Translations under genes and position numbers: made by a program
Assembly: GCA_902802905.1 (NCBI GenBank)
Contig: CADCNT010000015.1
Span: forward strand, 1 to 43,023
Length of the DNA: 43,023 nt
Direction of reading: 5' to 3'
Source of the DNA: an uncultured Erysipelotrichaceae bacterium
GTDB lineage: Bacteria > Bacillota_I > Bacilli_A > RFN20 > CAG-826
Notes under the pieces: generated by a model
Seen by the model: the letters and a program-made list of their open reading frames with translations, nothing else
Told to the model about the DNA's origin: nothing
Databases searched by the model: none
Shown: positions 9,601 to 16,627 of the stretch, piece by piece
Position numbering within the stretch: position 1 is the first letter of the stretch
Layout of the letters: every line of letters starts with the position of its first letter

Positions 9601-9791
9601 AAGTATCTTATCCATTATTCTCTAAATGCATTATTACAATTCATAATCCAAATAGAGTGGATTTATATAACCATCATAAATATTCCTTTATCGTTGAAGG
9701 AAAGAAATATGATGAAATCAAAGGAGACCTCGCTCTTAAATTAAGAGAAGGAAAGATCTCTAAACTAACAATTGAGGTAGAAGATGAATAA
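6684..9791 (+). CDS. Beta-glucan phosphorylase of clan GH-Q (GH161/GH149/GH94-like)
   Basis: Predicted cytoplasmic phosphorylase that splits imported beta-glucan oligosaccharides with phosphate to give glucose 1-phosphate. At 1035 residues with no signal peptide it fits the long beta-1,3-glucan phosphorylases (GH149/GH161) better than the ~800-residue cellobiose phosphorylases. The N-terminal half is a beta-sandwich (about 1-330); an (alpha/alpha)6 barrel follows. Recognisable segments include GPGNFRDVNQNRR, GYWIDHWTYNVDLLE and the clan motif GWNDAMNGLPG, where Asp631 aligns with the general acid Asp of the GWND/DWND motif. The operon's GH16 laminarinases support a beta-1,3 specificity. I favour GH161 but cannot separate it from GH149 by eye. 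The last bases overlap the next gene by 8 nt. Confidence 0.8.
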   Translation: MVKYYFEGSTFVIEDYQHAKRFSSFLPAMAGRDGKPLWAFYANVGQCMGGFGINNKETPITPFDSATLAYQNIPVKSFRTFLKIDAKDYALFEGEENAKRTLKINKSNISISEESDEYKITIIYSTVSHRNYAGLIRKVTFENKSKSRHSYQLCDGLPVFFPLGLSNFCYKELVSLMGAYCQIDMNNSAPFVKFKTSTGDNSVVQLAHDGNGFISVDNKGNRLKNIVELYQIFENDPALITPINWLNKGVKVLKEEQQLENQLPCAFSISNFELEEGESYEFASLYGSFNSINEYNEAIKDFNVASASKMIEETEELVNSYLPKGIKTSNPLFDQYIVQSFLDNNLRGGFPILLGEEPYYIFSRKHGDMERDYNAFNIPNTYYSSGPGNFRDVNQNRRSDLYFVNEVKDYNIYIFFSLIQMDGQNPLTVKPLVFKKNDNFDESVLKGLSKEIKEEVLKLVSKGSEPGKIYTLLKDNGVDEKVFFDILKNCHQEIQASFSEGYWIDHWTYNVDLLENYLSVYPDKMEDLLFNREYKYFHSLVYVNPRDEKYCLVAPNKIRQYGTIDLAALKNENEKAGLKGNETLWKLDQNGKEIKVSLASKIFNLILVKFSTLDAHQMGIEMECEKPGWNDAMNGLPGLFASAMSESIELLRLVNFALDNFKHYPNHSLELMDEQYDLFVSIRDNLAKLLEKKLSSFEYWDKVTSSREELRRKTHLVAFNSNKKVSIKESLDLLSEMKSVLEKGVLEAKKLGGGIIPSYIINNVSKFEITNKVNHLGYKIVKPLEFTQELIPYFLEASARMAKLGPKFFNESDYRLIYESDLRDQKLGFYKTCADIEDAPFEIGRVHAFTKGWLERECNFLHMGYKYLLGLLKAGLYVDFYSEMKVNFVYNMDPYVYGRSPIENSSFIVPTCNPNKRMHGQGQFARLTGANAEILDMFYLMFLGEKAFSYDEGELKFSPSPRLSKEFFDKNDEVSYPLFSKCIITIHNPNRVDLYNHHKYSFIVEGKKYDEIKGDLALKLREGKISKLTIEVEDE

Positions 9792-10920
9792 GAAGTTATT
9801 AACTTTACTTTTTGTTCCTACTTTCTTAACCACATCTTGTGGGATGTTTTCCTCTAGCCAAGAAGAAAAGGGAGATGACGAACCAAAGGATATTAACTTC
9901 GTAATTACTGAGGCAACCTTCACTGATGAAGAAGGTCATCTTCAAGTGAACTATACTTGTGATTATGATCCTTTCACTCTAGGCGAACATCCATTTTCTA
10001 GACTCACCAACTTTGGTAACAGTGTTACTGAACTTGATTATTCTTTAGAAGGCATATTCACCTTTAAGACTTCATTAATATCTACTTCAATCAAATTAGA
10101 ATTTTTCGATACAAACAATACAGTTTATCTTACCTATCGATATCAAGATGTTACTCAATATGATCCTGGTCAATCTCCAATAGATTATCCAGCTGGATAC
10201 AATACTCTCTACTGGCATGATGAATTTGATGGAGAACAATTAGATACCTCTAAATGGACCTATGAAATTGGTAACGGTGATTGGGGTTGGGGCAATAATG
10301 AAGCAGAATATTACACTGACCATAACGATAGAGTGGAAGATGGGTACCTCCATATCTCTGCGAAAAGAGAGACGGTAGATAACTTCCAATACACATCCAC
10401 AAGAATTAAAACCCAAAATAAAGTCTATTTTACTTATGGCTATATCGAGGCTAGTATTTCTCTTCCTTTAGTGACTGGCATGTGGCCGGCTTTCTGGATG
10501 ATGCCTAATGCTTCCGTATACGGAGGTTGGCCTAATAGTGGAGAAATCGATATCATGGAGGCTAAAGGTAGATTAGCCTATCAATCTAGTAGTGCGCTTC
10601 ATTATTCTCTTCCTGGTGGCGGACATACATATTTAGCCAACGAACATGACGGTCACTATATCGCTAGTTTCCATAAATATGCGGTAGAATGGCAACAAGA
10701 TTATATTAAATATTACATTGATGACACGCTTCATTTGGCTATTAGTAAAGCAGAGTGGTCTACTTCTGGAGCACCAACTAGTGAATACGCTCCATTTGAT
10801 AAAGATTTCTATCTGATTTTAAATCTTGCTGTTGGCGGACATTTTGATGAATATCGTATGCCTCCAGAAAGTTTTACAAGTGCCGATATGGTAGTGGATT
10901 ATGTGAGGGTATTTAAATAG
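9784..10920 (+). CDS. GH16 endo-beta-1,3-glucanase-like lipoprotein with extra N-terminal domain
   Basis: A 378-residue surface lipoprotein (signal ending TTSC, Cys19) that should hydrolyse beta-1,3-glucans such as laminarin. The GH16 domain spans about 140-378. The catalytic signature EIDIME has nucleophile Glu254, Asp256 and acid/base Glu259, the E-x-D-x-x-E bulged form of laminarinases. Other family features are WHDEFDG at the domain start, MWPAFWMMP before the active site and a final DYVRVF strand. Residues 35-130 form a separate beta-rich domain absent from the next paralogue; it may bind carbohydrate or act as a spacer. The ATG overlaps the end of the phosphorylase gene and is preceded by GAGG. 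Confidence 0.92.
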   Translation: MNKKLLTLLFVPTFLTTSCGMFSSSQEEKGDDEPKDINFVITEATFTDEEGHLQVNYTCDYDPFTLGEHPFSRLTNFGNSVTELDYSLEGIFTFKTSLISTSIKLEFFDTNNTVYLTYRYQDVTQYDPGQSPIDYPAGYNTLYWHDEFDGEQLDTSKWTYEIGNGDWGWGNNEAEYYTDHNDRVEDGYLHISAKRETVDNFQYTSTRIKTQNKVYFTYGYIEASISLPLVTGMWPAFWMMPNASVYGGWPNSGEIDIMEAKGRLAYQSSSALHYSLPGGGHTYLANEHDGHYIASFHKYAVEWQQDYIKYYIDDTLHLAISKAEWSTSGAPTSEYAPFDKDFYLILNLAVGGHFDEYRMPPESFTSADMVVDYVRVFK

Positions 10921-10922
10921 TT

Positions 10923-11759
10923 ATGAAAAAGTTAGTGTTATTATCCTTAATCCCTCTTATCCTTACTAGCTGTAGTGGTTCTAGAGGCAGTAATATCCCT
11001 AAAGGATATAAACTTTTCTTTGAAGATAACTTTGATGGTACCCAATTAGATAAGGCAACCTGGAGTTATGAAATTGGTAATGGTGGAGGCTGGGGGAACG
11101 GCGAAGTCGAATATTATCAAGAAGAAAACGCGGTGGTCAAAGATGGTAAACTCCACATTATCGCTAAAAAAGAAGCAGCCCATGGCTTTGAATATACTTC
11201 TGCAAGAATTAAAACAGTCAATAAAATGAAATTTAAATATGGCATCGTGGAGGCCAAGATCTCGCTTCCAGTAGGAAAAGCGATGTGGCCAGCTTTCTGG
11301 ATGATGCCAAATAATTCCGTATATGGAGGTTGGCCTCATAGTGGTGAAATCGACATCATGGAGGCAAACGGCAATTATGAATACGGCACATCTTGTGCGA
11401 TTCATTATTCCCTTCCTGGTGGTGGTCATACCTATGACACTGGCTATAACAATATGAAAACCAGAGACTATACATCCTCAATATCGGAATATCATGTTTA
11501 TAAATGTGACTGGTCTGAAGAAAGTATTGCTATATATGTTGACGATCGATTAATTAAAGAATTCCCACAGAGAATGTGGTCAACAGCAGGAGTGGACAAA
11601 GAAGAGAATCCTGCCGCTCCATTTGATCAAGAATTCTATGTGATATTTAATCTCGCTATTTCTGGTAATTACGTTAGTGGAGATATGCCTAAAGCAGATT
11701 TCACTAGTGCAGAAATGGTAATAGATTATCTAAGAGTGTACACTTATCAAGGAGAATAA
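10923..11759 (+). CDS. GH16 endo-beta-1,3-glucanase-like lipoprotein (short paralogue)
   Basis: A 278-residue lipoprotein (LTSC, Cys17) consisting almost only of a GH16 catalytic domain. Catalytic residues are Glu142, Asp144 and Glu147 in [10 protein letters not shown], the laminarinase-type E-x-D-x-x-E. It is a tandem paralogue of the preceding gene: long stretches such as [17 protein letters not shown] and [11 protein letters not shown] are shared. It begins three bases after the previous stop. The pair probably arose by duplication and may differ in chain-length preference because the second copy lacks the extra N-terminal domain. Confidence 0.92.
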   Translation: MKKLVLLSLIPLILTSCSGSRGSNIPKGYKLFFEDNFDGTQLDKATWSYEIGNGGGWGNGEVEYYQEENAVVKDGKLHIIAKKEAAHGFEYTSARIKTVNKMKFKYGIVEAKISLPVGKAMWPAFWMMPNNSVYGGWPHSGEIDIMEANGNYEYGTSCAIHYSLPGGGHTYDTGYNNMKTRDYTSSISEYHVYKCDWSEESIAIYVDDRLIKEFPQRMWSTAGVDKEENPAAPFDQEFYVIFNLAISGNYVSGDMPKADFTSAEMVIDYLRVYTYQGE

Positions 11760-11763
11760 ACTT

Positions 11764-13233
11764 ATGGCGGAAAAATTATCAAGAGCAGAAAGACGTGAGT
11801 TAGAAAGACAGCAAGAACAAGAAGAGAAGATTCTTTCTAAAAAAAGAGAAGTTGTCTATAAAGAAATGGTGCAAGCCCAAAGACTCTCTTTAAGAGAAGA
11901 AAAGGTAGCGCCTGCTGATTCTTTTATCTCCCTTCAACATATCAATAAGATCTATCCTAACCGTGTACAAGCTGTCTTTGATTTCAATTTAGAAATTAAA
12001 GAAAGAGAATTCATTGTTTTCGTTGGTCCTTCTGGATGTGGTAAATCCACAACCTTAAGAATGATCGCTGGCTTAGAAGAGATTACCGGTGGTGATTTAT
12101 ATATCAACGGTGAATTCGCTAACGAGTTGGAACCAAAAGATAGAGACACCGCAATGGTGTTCCAAAGCTATGCTTTATATCCTCATATGACCGTATATGA
12201 TAACATGGCGTTTGGTTTACAAATGCGACATGTTCCAAAAGCGGAAATTGAAGAAAGAGTAAAGAAGGTCGCTGAAATTTTACAAATCACAGAATATTTA
12301 GATAGAAAACCAAAAGCCCTTTCAGGCGGACAATGTCAACGTGTCGCTTTAGGAAGGGCGATTGTTAGAAACGCAAAAGTGTTCTTAATGGATGAACCAT
12401 TATCTAATCTTGATGCGAAGTTAAGAGTGCAAATGAGAAGTGAGATTGTTAAGCTCCATAACGAATTAGGAGCGACCACAATTTATGTTACCCATGACCA
12501 AATCGAGGCTATGACTATGGCGAGCAGAATCGTGGTTATGAATAAAGGCTACATTCAACAAATTGGTACTCCAAAAGTGATTTATAATCATCCTGCTAAT
12601 ACATTTGTGGCGACATTCATTGGTTCTCCCGCGATGAATATCATTGAAGGTAAATACTTTAAAGACCATATTGAATTAAGTGATATCTGCTCGATTAAAC
12701 TATCTAAAGAGATGATTGAAGCGCATGATAAGTTCTATCAAGAAGAAATTGAAGCTGCTCATAAACGTATTGAAGAAGTAAAAGAAGTCTTAATCAAATA
12801 CGAACAAGATAAGAAACGTAAAAAAGCAGATGAAGAATTTGTTGTAGATGAAGCACTTATTGAAGAAGAACTTAACGCTGATCCGGAAGTAAACGAATTA
12901 AGAAAGAATATTGAACATTATCAAGAATGCTTATCTAGCAAAGATGGACACGCAATCTATTTTGGTATTAGACCAGAAGACATTATTGAAAAAGGTAGTG
13001 CGTCATTAATTAAAAACCCATCCATGTCTATGAAGTTAAAAGTGTCTATCGCCGAATTACTTGGTAATGAATACTATGCGCATATTGATTTTGCGGGAAA
13101 AGACACAATTGCAAAAGTAAATGCCGAGCTCAATGTCGAAAAAGGACAAGAATTAGAATTAGTCTTTAACCTTGATAAATATTCATTATTTGATACATTT
13201 AATGGTAAGAACATTAAACCATTCAAAGAATAA
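11764..13233 (+). CDS. ABC transporter ATPase, MsmX/UgpC-like, with N-terminal extension and regulatory-domain insertion
   Basis: Energy-coupling subunit for the CUT1 importer encoded upstream. Walker [10 protein letters not shown] starts at Gly88, the signature LSGGQ is at 186-190, Walker B is LMDEP with Asp210/Glu211, the D-loop NLDAK follows and the switch His is His244 (VTHDQ). Two features are odd. The protein has a charged, probably helical N-terminal extension of about 54 residues before the usual start of the ABC domain. The C-terminal TOBE/OB region is interrupted at about 310-388 by a charged coiled-coil-like insert. Both make it 489 residues instead of about 370. AAGGAG precedes the ATG. 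Confidence 0.93.
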   Translation: MAEKLSRAERRELERQQEQEEKILSKKREVVYKEMVQAQRLSLREEKVAPADSFISLQHINKIYPNRVQAVFDFNLEIKEREFIVFVGPSGCGKSTTLRMIAGLEEITGGDLYINGEFANELEPKDRDTAMVFQSYALYPHMTVYDNMAFGLQMRHVPKAEIEERVKKVAEILQITEYLDRKPKALSGGQCQRVALGRAIVRNAKVFLMDEPLSNLDAKLRVQMRSEIVKLHNELGATTIYVTHDQIEAMTMASRIVVMNKGYIQQIGTPKVIYNHPANTFVATFIGSPAMNIIEGKYFKDHIELSDICSIKLSKEMIEAHDKFYQEEIEAAHKRIEEVKEVLIKYEQDKKRKKADEEFVVDEALIEEELNADPEVNELRKNIEHYQECLSSKDGHAIYFGIRPEDIIEKGSASLIKNPSMSMKLKVSIAELLGNEYYAHIDFAGKDTIAKVNAELNVEKGQELELVFNLDKYSLFDTFNGKNIKPFKE

Positions 13234-13724
13234 TGAAGGAATTAGTTAATCAAAACTCAATAGACGAATTAAAGAAAAGTCGCTTAATAAGTGTTATATG
13301 CATCATTGTTTCTCTTGTTCTAGCAGGAGGCTTAATGGTGCCACTTTTCTTATTTGTGAATCGTAATAATAAATTATTAATTGATTTCCTTTTAGCGTTA
13401 CTTTGTACGCTTGAGGCTACTTTTATTTTATATACCTTTGTAGTCTCAATAATTCCTGTTAACCATTACATCAATTTGTCTACCTTATCTCTTAACGGGA
13501 ATAAATATCTCACTAAAGGAAAAGTGGTGGATATCAACTCTAAAGTTACCCACTATAAAGGAGTGGCGGTAAAAGAAATCAAAGTCTTAGATTTAGAAGT
13601 AGAAGAAGAAAAAGAATATATCTTCTATGTTGAACAACATTTAGTGGATAACTTTAAAGTAGAAGAAGCTTATTCTTTTGTTACTTATCAATCATTAATT
13701 ATTAGCTATGAGAAAGATGTATAG
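13233..13724 (+). CDS. Small membrane protein of unknown function
   Basis: A 163-residue protein with two hydrophobic helices at about 18-41 and 48-73, then a soluble beta-rich tail of about 90 residues with alternating charged and hydrophobic residues (about 85-163). Its ATG overlaps the stop of the ATPase gene (TAATG), and its own 3' end overlaps the next gene by 17 nt, so it belongs to the sugar operon. I do not recognise the family. It may assist assembly or regulation of the transporter, but nothing in the sequence shows this. Confidence 0.6.
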   Translation: MKELVNQNSIDELKKSRLISVICIIVSLVLAGGLMVPLFLFVNRNNKLLIDFLLALLCTLEATFILYTFVVSIIPVNHYINLSTLSLNGNKYLTKGKVVDINSKVTHYKGVAVKEIKVLDLEVEEEKEYIFYVEQHLVDNFKVEEAYSFVTYQSLIISYEKDV

Positions 13725-14364
13725 GGATTTATCAAGATCCAAATCTTATTTTTATTATTTTGGTTGGACCCTCTTAGTGTTCTTTGGAGGCTTCTTTCTC
13801 ATTTTCTTCTTTATCTTCCAAAACATGTTCTATGTGAAAAGAAACCAAAGAATTGAAATCTTTATTGCCGCGCACGGCTTAAAAGATGATTCTATTTTTA
13901 AAGGACTGCAAAAAGAATTTAAGTCTCAAGGAATTATTGATGTTAATGTTTATTCTTACTTAGAAGATGACATTAATATCTTTAATTACTTCTCCGCGAA
14001 TGGAGAAAGTGCGGACTTTATTATTTTCTCGGAAACAAATATTAAAGATTTAGAAGATTATCTTATTTATAACTATTATGATGTTTCTACTTTAAGTAGC
14101 GCAGTCCCTTCTTTAAGCAGTTATGACACCCCAATAAGTGAATACGATAACTTACCACATGTAATCAAAATCTTTGACGGGCAAGATGAATATTATAATA
14201 ATGTCCATCACTTTAATGACTACATTGAATTTGAAAAAGCTGGTAAAGAAAAAGAATCTTATTATCTTCTTATTGATAAGGATTCGCCGTTTTTTAAAGA
14301 AAAGAGTAATCCCTCAATTGGAGAGGATGTATTAGAATATCTATTATCTAGCGCCTTAGATTAA
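13708..14364 (+). CDS. Membrane-anchored protein of unknown function, possibly solute-binding-like
   Basis: A 218-residue protein with one membrane helix at about 14-38 and an extracytoplasmic domain. The domain runs VEIFIAAHG-like strand, 'LQKEFKSQGIIDVNVYSY', 'ADFIIFSETNIKDLEDYL', which recalls the first lobe of an extracellular solute-binding protein, but it is far shorter than a full one. The function is unknown. The ATG at 13708 lies inside the previous gene with only a weak ribosome-binding site; an in-frame ATG at 13717 is an alternative. It is probably translated by coupling. Confidence 0.55.
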   Translation: MRKMYRDLSRSKSYFYYFGWTLLVFFGGFFLIFFFIFQNMFYVKRNQRIEIFIAAHGLKDDSIFKGLQKEFKSQGIIDVNVYSYLEDDINIFNYFSANGESADFIIFSETNIKDLEDYLIYNYYDVSTLSSAVPSLSSYDTPISEYDNLPHVIKIFDGQDEYYNNVHHFNDYIEFEKAGKEKESYYLLIDKDSPFFKEKSNPSIGEDVLEYLLSSALD

Positions 14365-14366
14365 TT

Positions 14367-15197
14367 ATGGAAAAAGCTCCACTTAAGTTACCTGATAACC
14401 GCTTTGAATTATTAAAAGATCGTCTTAAGACGAGGTTTTTTGATTTCATGTTGGTTTCTTTACTTATGGGTATTTTTCTTATCCCTTATGTCGTATGGAT
14501 TATCTTAATTAATAACACAGCCTTTTTTATTCCTACTTCGGAAAACTACTTATTAGTCGCCTTAATGGCGTACGCTCCTTATATCATTCTTTCGATGATT
14601 ATTGGTTTAGGAGTTGTGGGCGCGTTATATTACTCAAAACGACTCGCGTTTGGAGAAGGTGCGAATGCCTCTAAAGACTTCTTCTACGGCATTTCTAAAA
14701 ATATTAAAGCAGCCTTAATTGGTTTCTTTATTATTGGCGTATTTTATTTTGCTTTAAGCTATGGGAAAGTCGTAGTGATGTTTAATACTTCCATAGACTC
14801 AATTGTTAAAGGAGTGTTAATTGGCTTAATGTATGTTGGTTTTATTATTATCGCCATGATAGTGAGTTTCTATTTAACCCAAAGCATTCTTTATGTTGGC
14901 AAAACATCGCAGCTTATGTCTAATGCGATTAGATTTTCTTTTGGAATGTTTGGTTGGAACTTATTGATATCTTTAATTACTCTATTGCCATTTATCATTA
15001 TTGAGTTAACTTCATATTTACCCGCGAACTTATTCTTAATTCAATATATCTTTATCTTTATTTGTGTACTTTTCTATTTTGAATTTGAAACCTTTATCTT
15101 TACGATATATTCCCATTCTATCTTTGATTTAACTATCAATGATGATTATCCAGAGATATATCGTAAAGGACTTACTCCAAAAGATCCTTTGAATTAG
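14367..15197 (+). CDS. Polytopic membrane protein, DUF624/YesL-like
   Basis: A 276-residue membrane protein with about six hydrophobic helices (roughly 29-51, 65-90, 114-135, 146-170, 185-215 and 220-250). Size, position at the end of a CUT1 sugar ABC operon, and the short hydrophilic N-terminus that leads into 'RFFDFMLVSLLMGIFLIPYV' fit the DUF624 (YesL) family, which is commonly found beside oligosaccharide transporters and whose role is unknown. It starts two bases after the preceding stop with no clear ribosome-binding site. No convincing terminator follows; the next gene has its own promoter 50 bp downstream. Confidence 0.6.
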   Translation: MEKAPLKLPDNRFELLKDRLKTRFFDFMLVSLLMGIFLIPYVVWIILINNTAFFIPTSENYLLVALMAYAPYIILSMIIGLGVVGALYYSKRLAFGEGANASKDFFYGISKNIKAALIGFFIIGVFYFALSYGKVVVMFNTSIDSIVKGVLIGLMYVGFIIIAMIVSFYLTQSILYVGKTSQLMSNAIRFSFGMFGWNLLISLITLLPFIIIELTSYLPANLFLIQYIFIFICVLFYFEFETFIFTIYSHSIFDLTINDDYPEIYRKGLTPKDPLN

Positions 15198-15220
15198 GTT
15201 TTATATTTTTTTATACTTAG

Positions 15221-15249
15221 TTGCGTATTTATTTTTACGCAGATATAAT
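15221..15249 (+). promoter_or_regulatory. Promoter giving a probably leaderless XRE-MNT mRNA
   Basis: TTGCGT (15221-15226), a 17-bp spacer and a perfect TATAAT (15244-15249) form a sigma-A-type promoter. Only six bases (15250-15255) separate the -10 box from the ATG at 15256, so transcription should start at or next to the A of the start codon. No Shine-Dalgarno sequence is present, as expected for a leaderless message. Confidence 0.7.
15222..15241. promoter_or_regulatory. Dyad operator between -35 and -10 of the XRE-MNT gene
   Basis: TGCGTA (15222-15227) and TACGCA (15236-15241) are perfect inverted repeats separated by eight A/T bases. The dyad overlaps the -35 box and fills the spacer, so a bound dimer would block RNA polymerase. 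The first product contains an XRE-type helix-turn-helix, making self-repression by the toxin-antitoxin module the simplest reading. Confidence 0.55.
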
Positions 15250-15255
15250 GTAGTC

Positions 15256-15732
15256 ATGAATGAACTAAGAAAAAAGAGAAAAGAAATTGGTATTAGTCAA
15301 TTACAAGCCGCGAATGCGTGCGGTGTTTCTTTGCGTACTTATCAAACATATGAAGAAACAGACATCAAAAACGAAACATCTAGCGAGCTATACGAAAAGA
15401 TAAAAGCGATGGGTATTTTTGATGGCACTAACTTTATTGTTGGTGTCAGTTATATAAAGCAAGTATGCAGAAAAATATTTAAGGAACAATATCCAGAAAT
15501 TGAATGTGCATATTTATATGGTAGCTACGCTAGAAGAGAAGCGACTGGTAAAAGTGATATAGATATCCTAGTGGTATTAAAGAAACCGATGGGTTTGAAA
15601 TTCTTTGGAATCTCAGATGTTTTAGAAGAAGAATTACATAAAAAAGTTGATCTGCAATCATACGAACAGCTAATTGGTAATGCCTCAATGCTTAGGGATA
15701 TTCTGGTTGAGGGTATCAAGATTTATGGCTGA
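15256..15732 (+). CDS. XRE helix-turn-helix fused to MNT nucleotidyltransferase (MntA-like antitoxin)
   Basis: A 158-residue fusion. Residues about 3-55 form an XRE-type helix-turn-helix (SQLQAANACGVSLRTYQTYE). Residues about 75-158 form a minimal nucleotidyltransferase with the motif Gly89-Ser90 followed by Asp101-x-Asp103 (GSYARR...SDIDILV) and a third acidic residue, Asp132 in KVDLQ. In MntA-HepT modules this enzyme is the antitoxin and transfers AMP groups to a Tyr near the toxin active site. The next gene encodes the matching HEPN protein and overlaps by 8 nt. The added DNA-binding domain would let the antitoxin also control transcription, probably through the dyad in its own promoter. 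Confidence 0.88.
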   Translation: MNELRKKRKEIGISQLQAANACGVSLRTYQTYEETDIKNETSSELYEKIKAMGIFDGTNFIVGVSYIKQVCRKIFKEQYPEIECAYLYGSYARREATGKSDIDILVVLKKPMGLKFFGISDVLEEELHKKVDLQSYEQLIGNASMLRDILVEGIKIYG

Positions 15733-16609
15733 GAAGATTATTTGTCGAATAGATGGTGTACTTAAAGTAATAAAACAAGTTCAATCTAGAGTTTTAAACG
15801 TTTCGTGCGAAGAGTTTATAAATAATAATGATCTGTCGGAAGCTGTATCCTTTAACATTTTTCTAATAGGCGAAAGAATGAATAAGTTAGAAGAATTATT
15901 AGCGGATAAATATCCACATTTACCATGGAAAGAAGCAAGGGGAATGAGGAATATAATTGCCCATGACTATGATAATGTTAATTTTAAAAAAGTCTATTTA
16001 ACAGCAACAAGAGATCTTCCTGTTCTTAAAAAAGAATTGTTGAAGATTAAAGATGATATTAATCAAACGCATAATTATTTAATTGAAACAGATAGATTAT
16101 TATTAAGGCCTTGGAATGACTTTGACGCTGATGAATTATTTGAATTAGCAAAGGATCCGGAAATTGGCAACTGGTGTGGATGGGAACCTCATAAACATAT
16201 TAGAGATTCATTCTTTGCTCTTCATAATTTCTTAGAAGTGGAAGAAACATACGCAATAGTTCTGAAAGAAAAAGAAATAATAGTGGGCTCTATTGGTTTA
16301 TCTTTCAAAGGCAACACTTTATTAACTGACAAAGATGATGAGTGTGAACTAGGATTTTGGATTGGAAAACCATTCTGGAATAATGGTTATGCAACTGAAG
16401 CAGGTTTAGCGTTGATAGAACGTGCTTTCAATAAGTTGAACATGAAAGTGATTTGGTGTGGTTATTATGAGGGGAACGAGAGTTATAAACACATACAAGA
16501 AAAACTTGGTTTCCGATTCCATCACAAGACTGAGAATCAACTTGTGCCTCAATTAAAGATACATCGTACTTCGTATATAAATTGTTTGAACAAAGAAAAA
16601 CGTGGCTAA
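15725..16609 (+). CDS. HEPN toxin (HepT-like) fused to a GNAT N-acetyltransferase
   Basis: A 294-residue fusion. I chose ATG 15725 because it overlaps the antitoxin stop and begins at the usual HepT N-terminus; an upstream TTG would add 17 unrelated residues. Residues about 1-112 are a HEPN domain with Arg75-Asn-x3-His80-x-Tyr82 (RNIIAHDY), the R-x4-H-x-Y ribonuclease motif; Tyr82 corresponds to the residue that MntA AMPylates. Residues about 118-290 are a RimJ/RimL-type GNAT domain (LIETDRLLLRPW at its start, ELGFWIGKPFWNNGYATEA as the acetyl-CoA-binding region). The reading frame is continuous. GNAT domains occur as tRNA-acetylating toxins or as detoxifying/modifying enzymes; which applies here is open. 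Confidence 0.87.
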   Translation: MAEKIICRIDGVLKVIKQVQSRVLNVSCEEFINNNDLSEAVSFNIFLIGERMNKLEELLADKYPHLPWKEARGMRNIIAHDYDNVNFKKVYLTATRDLPVLKKELLKIKDDINQTHNYLIETDRLLLRPWNDFDADELFELAKDPEIGNWCGWEPHKHIRDSFFALHNFLEVEETYAIVLKEKEIIVGSIGLSFKGNTLLTDKDDECELGFWIGKPFWNNGYATEAGLALIERAFNKLNMKVIWCGYYEGNESYKHIQEKLGFRFHHKTENQLVPQLKIHRTSYINCLNKEKRG

Positions 16610-16621
16610 TCAACCACGTTT
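16598..16621. terminator. Bidirectional terminator between convergent genes
   Basis: AAACGTGG (16598-16605) pairs with CCACGTTT (16614-16621) around an 8-nt loop. On the minus strand the stem is followed by further T residues (TTTTTCTTTG in total), a good U tract; on the plus strand by TATTTATTTA, weaker. It lies between the 3' ends of the HEPN-GNAT gene, whose stop codon is in the loop, and the minus-strand GH16 gene. Confidence 0.75.
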
Positions 16622-16627
16622 ATTTAT

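Noticed and set aside
15198-15220. Terminator after the glucan operon
   Set aside because: Only A/T runs without a GC stem are present, so termination cannot be supported; readthrough into the toxin-antitoxin genes remains possible.
15674-16609. Start of the HEPN-GNAT gene at TTG 15674
   Set aside because: The added 17 residues lie within the antitoxin gene and do not resemble HepT; ATG 15725 gives a normal HEPN N-terminus and the usual short overlap.
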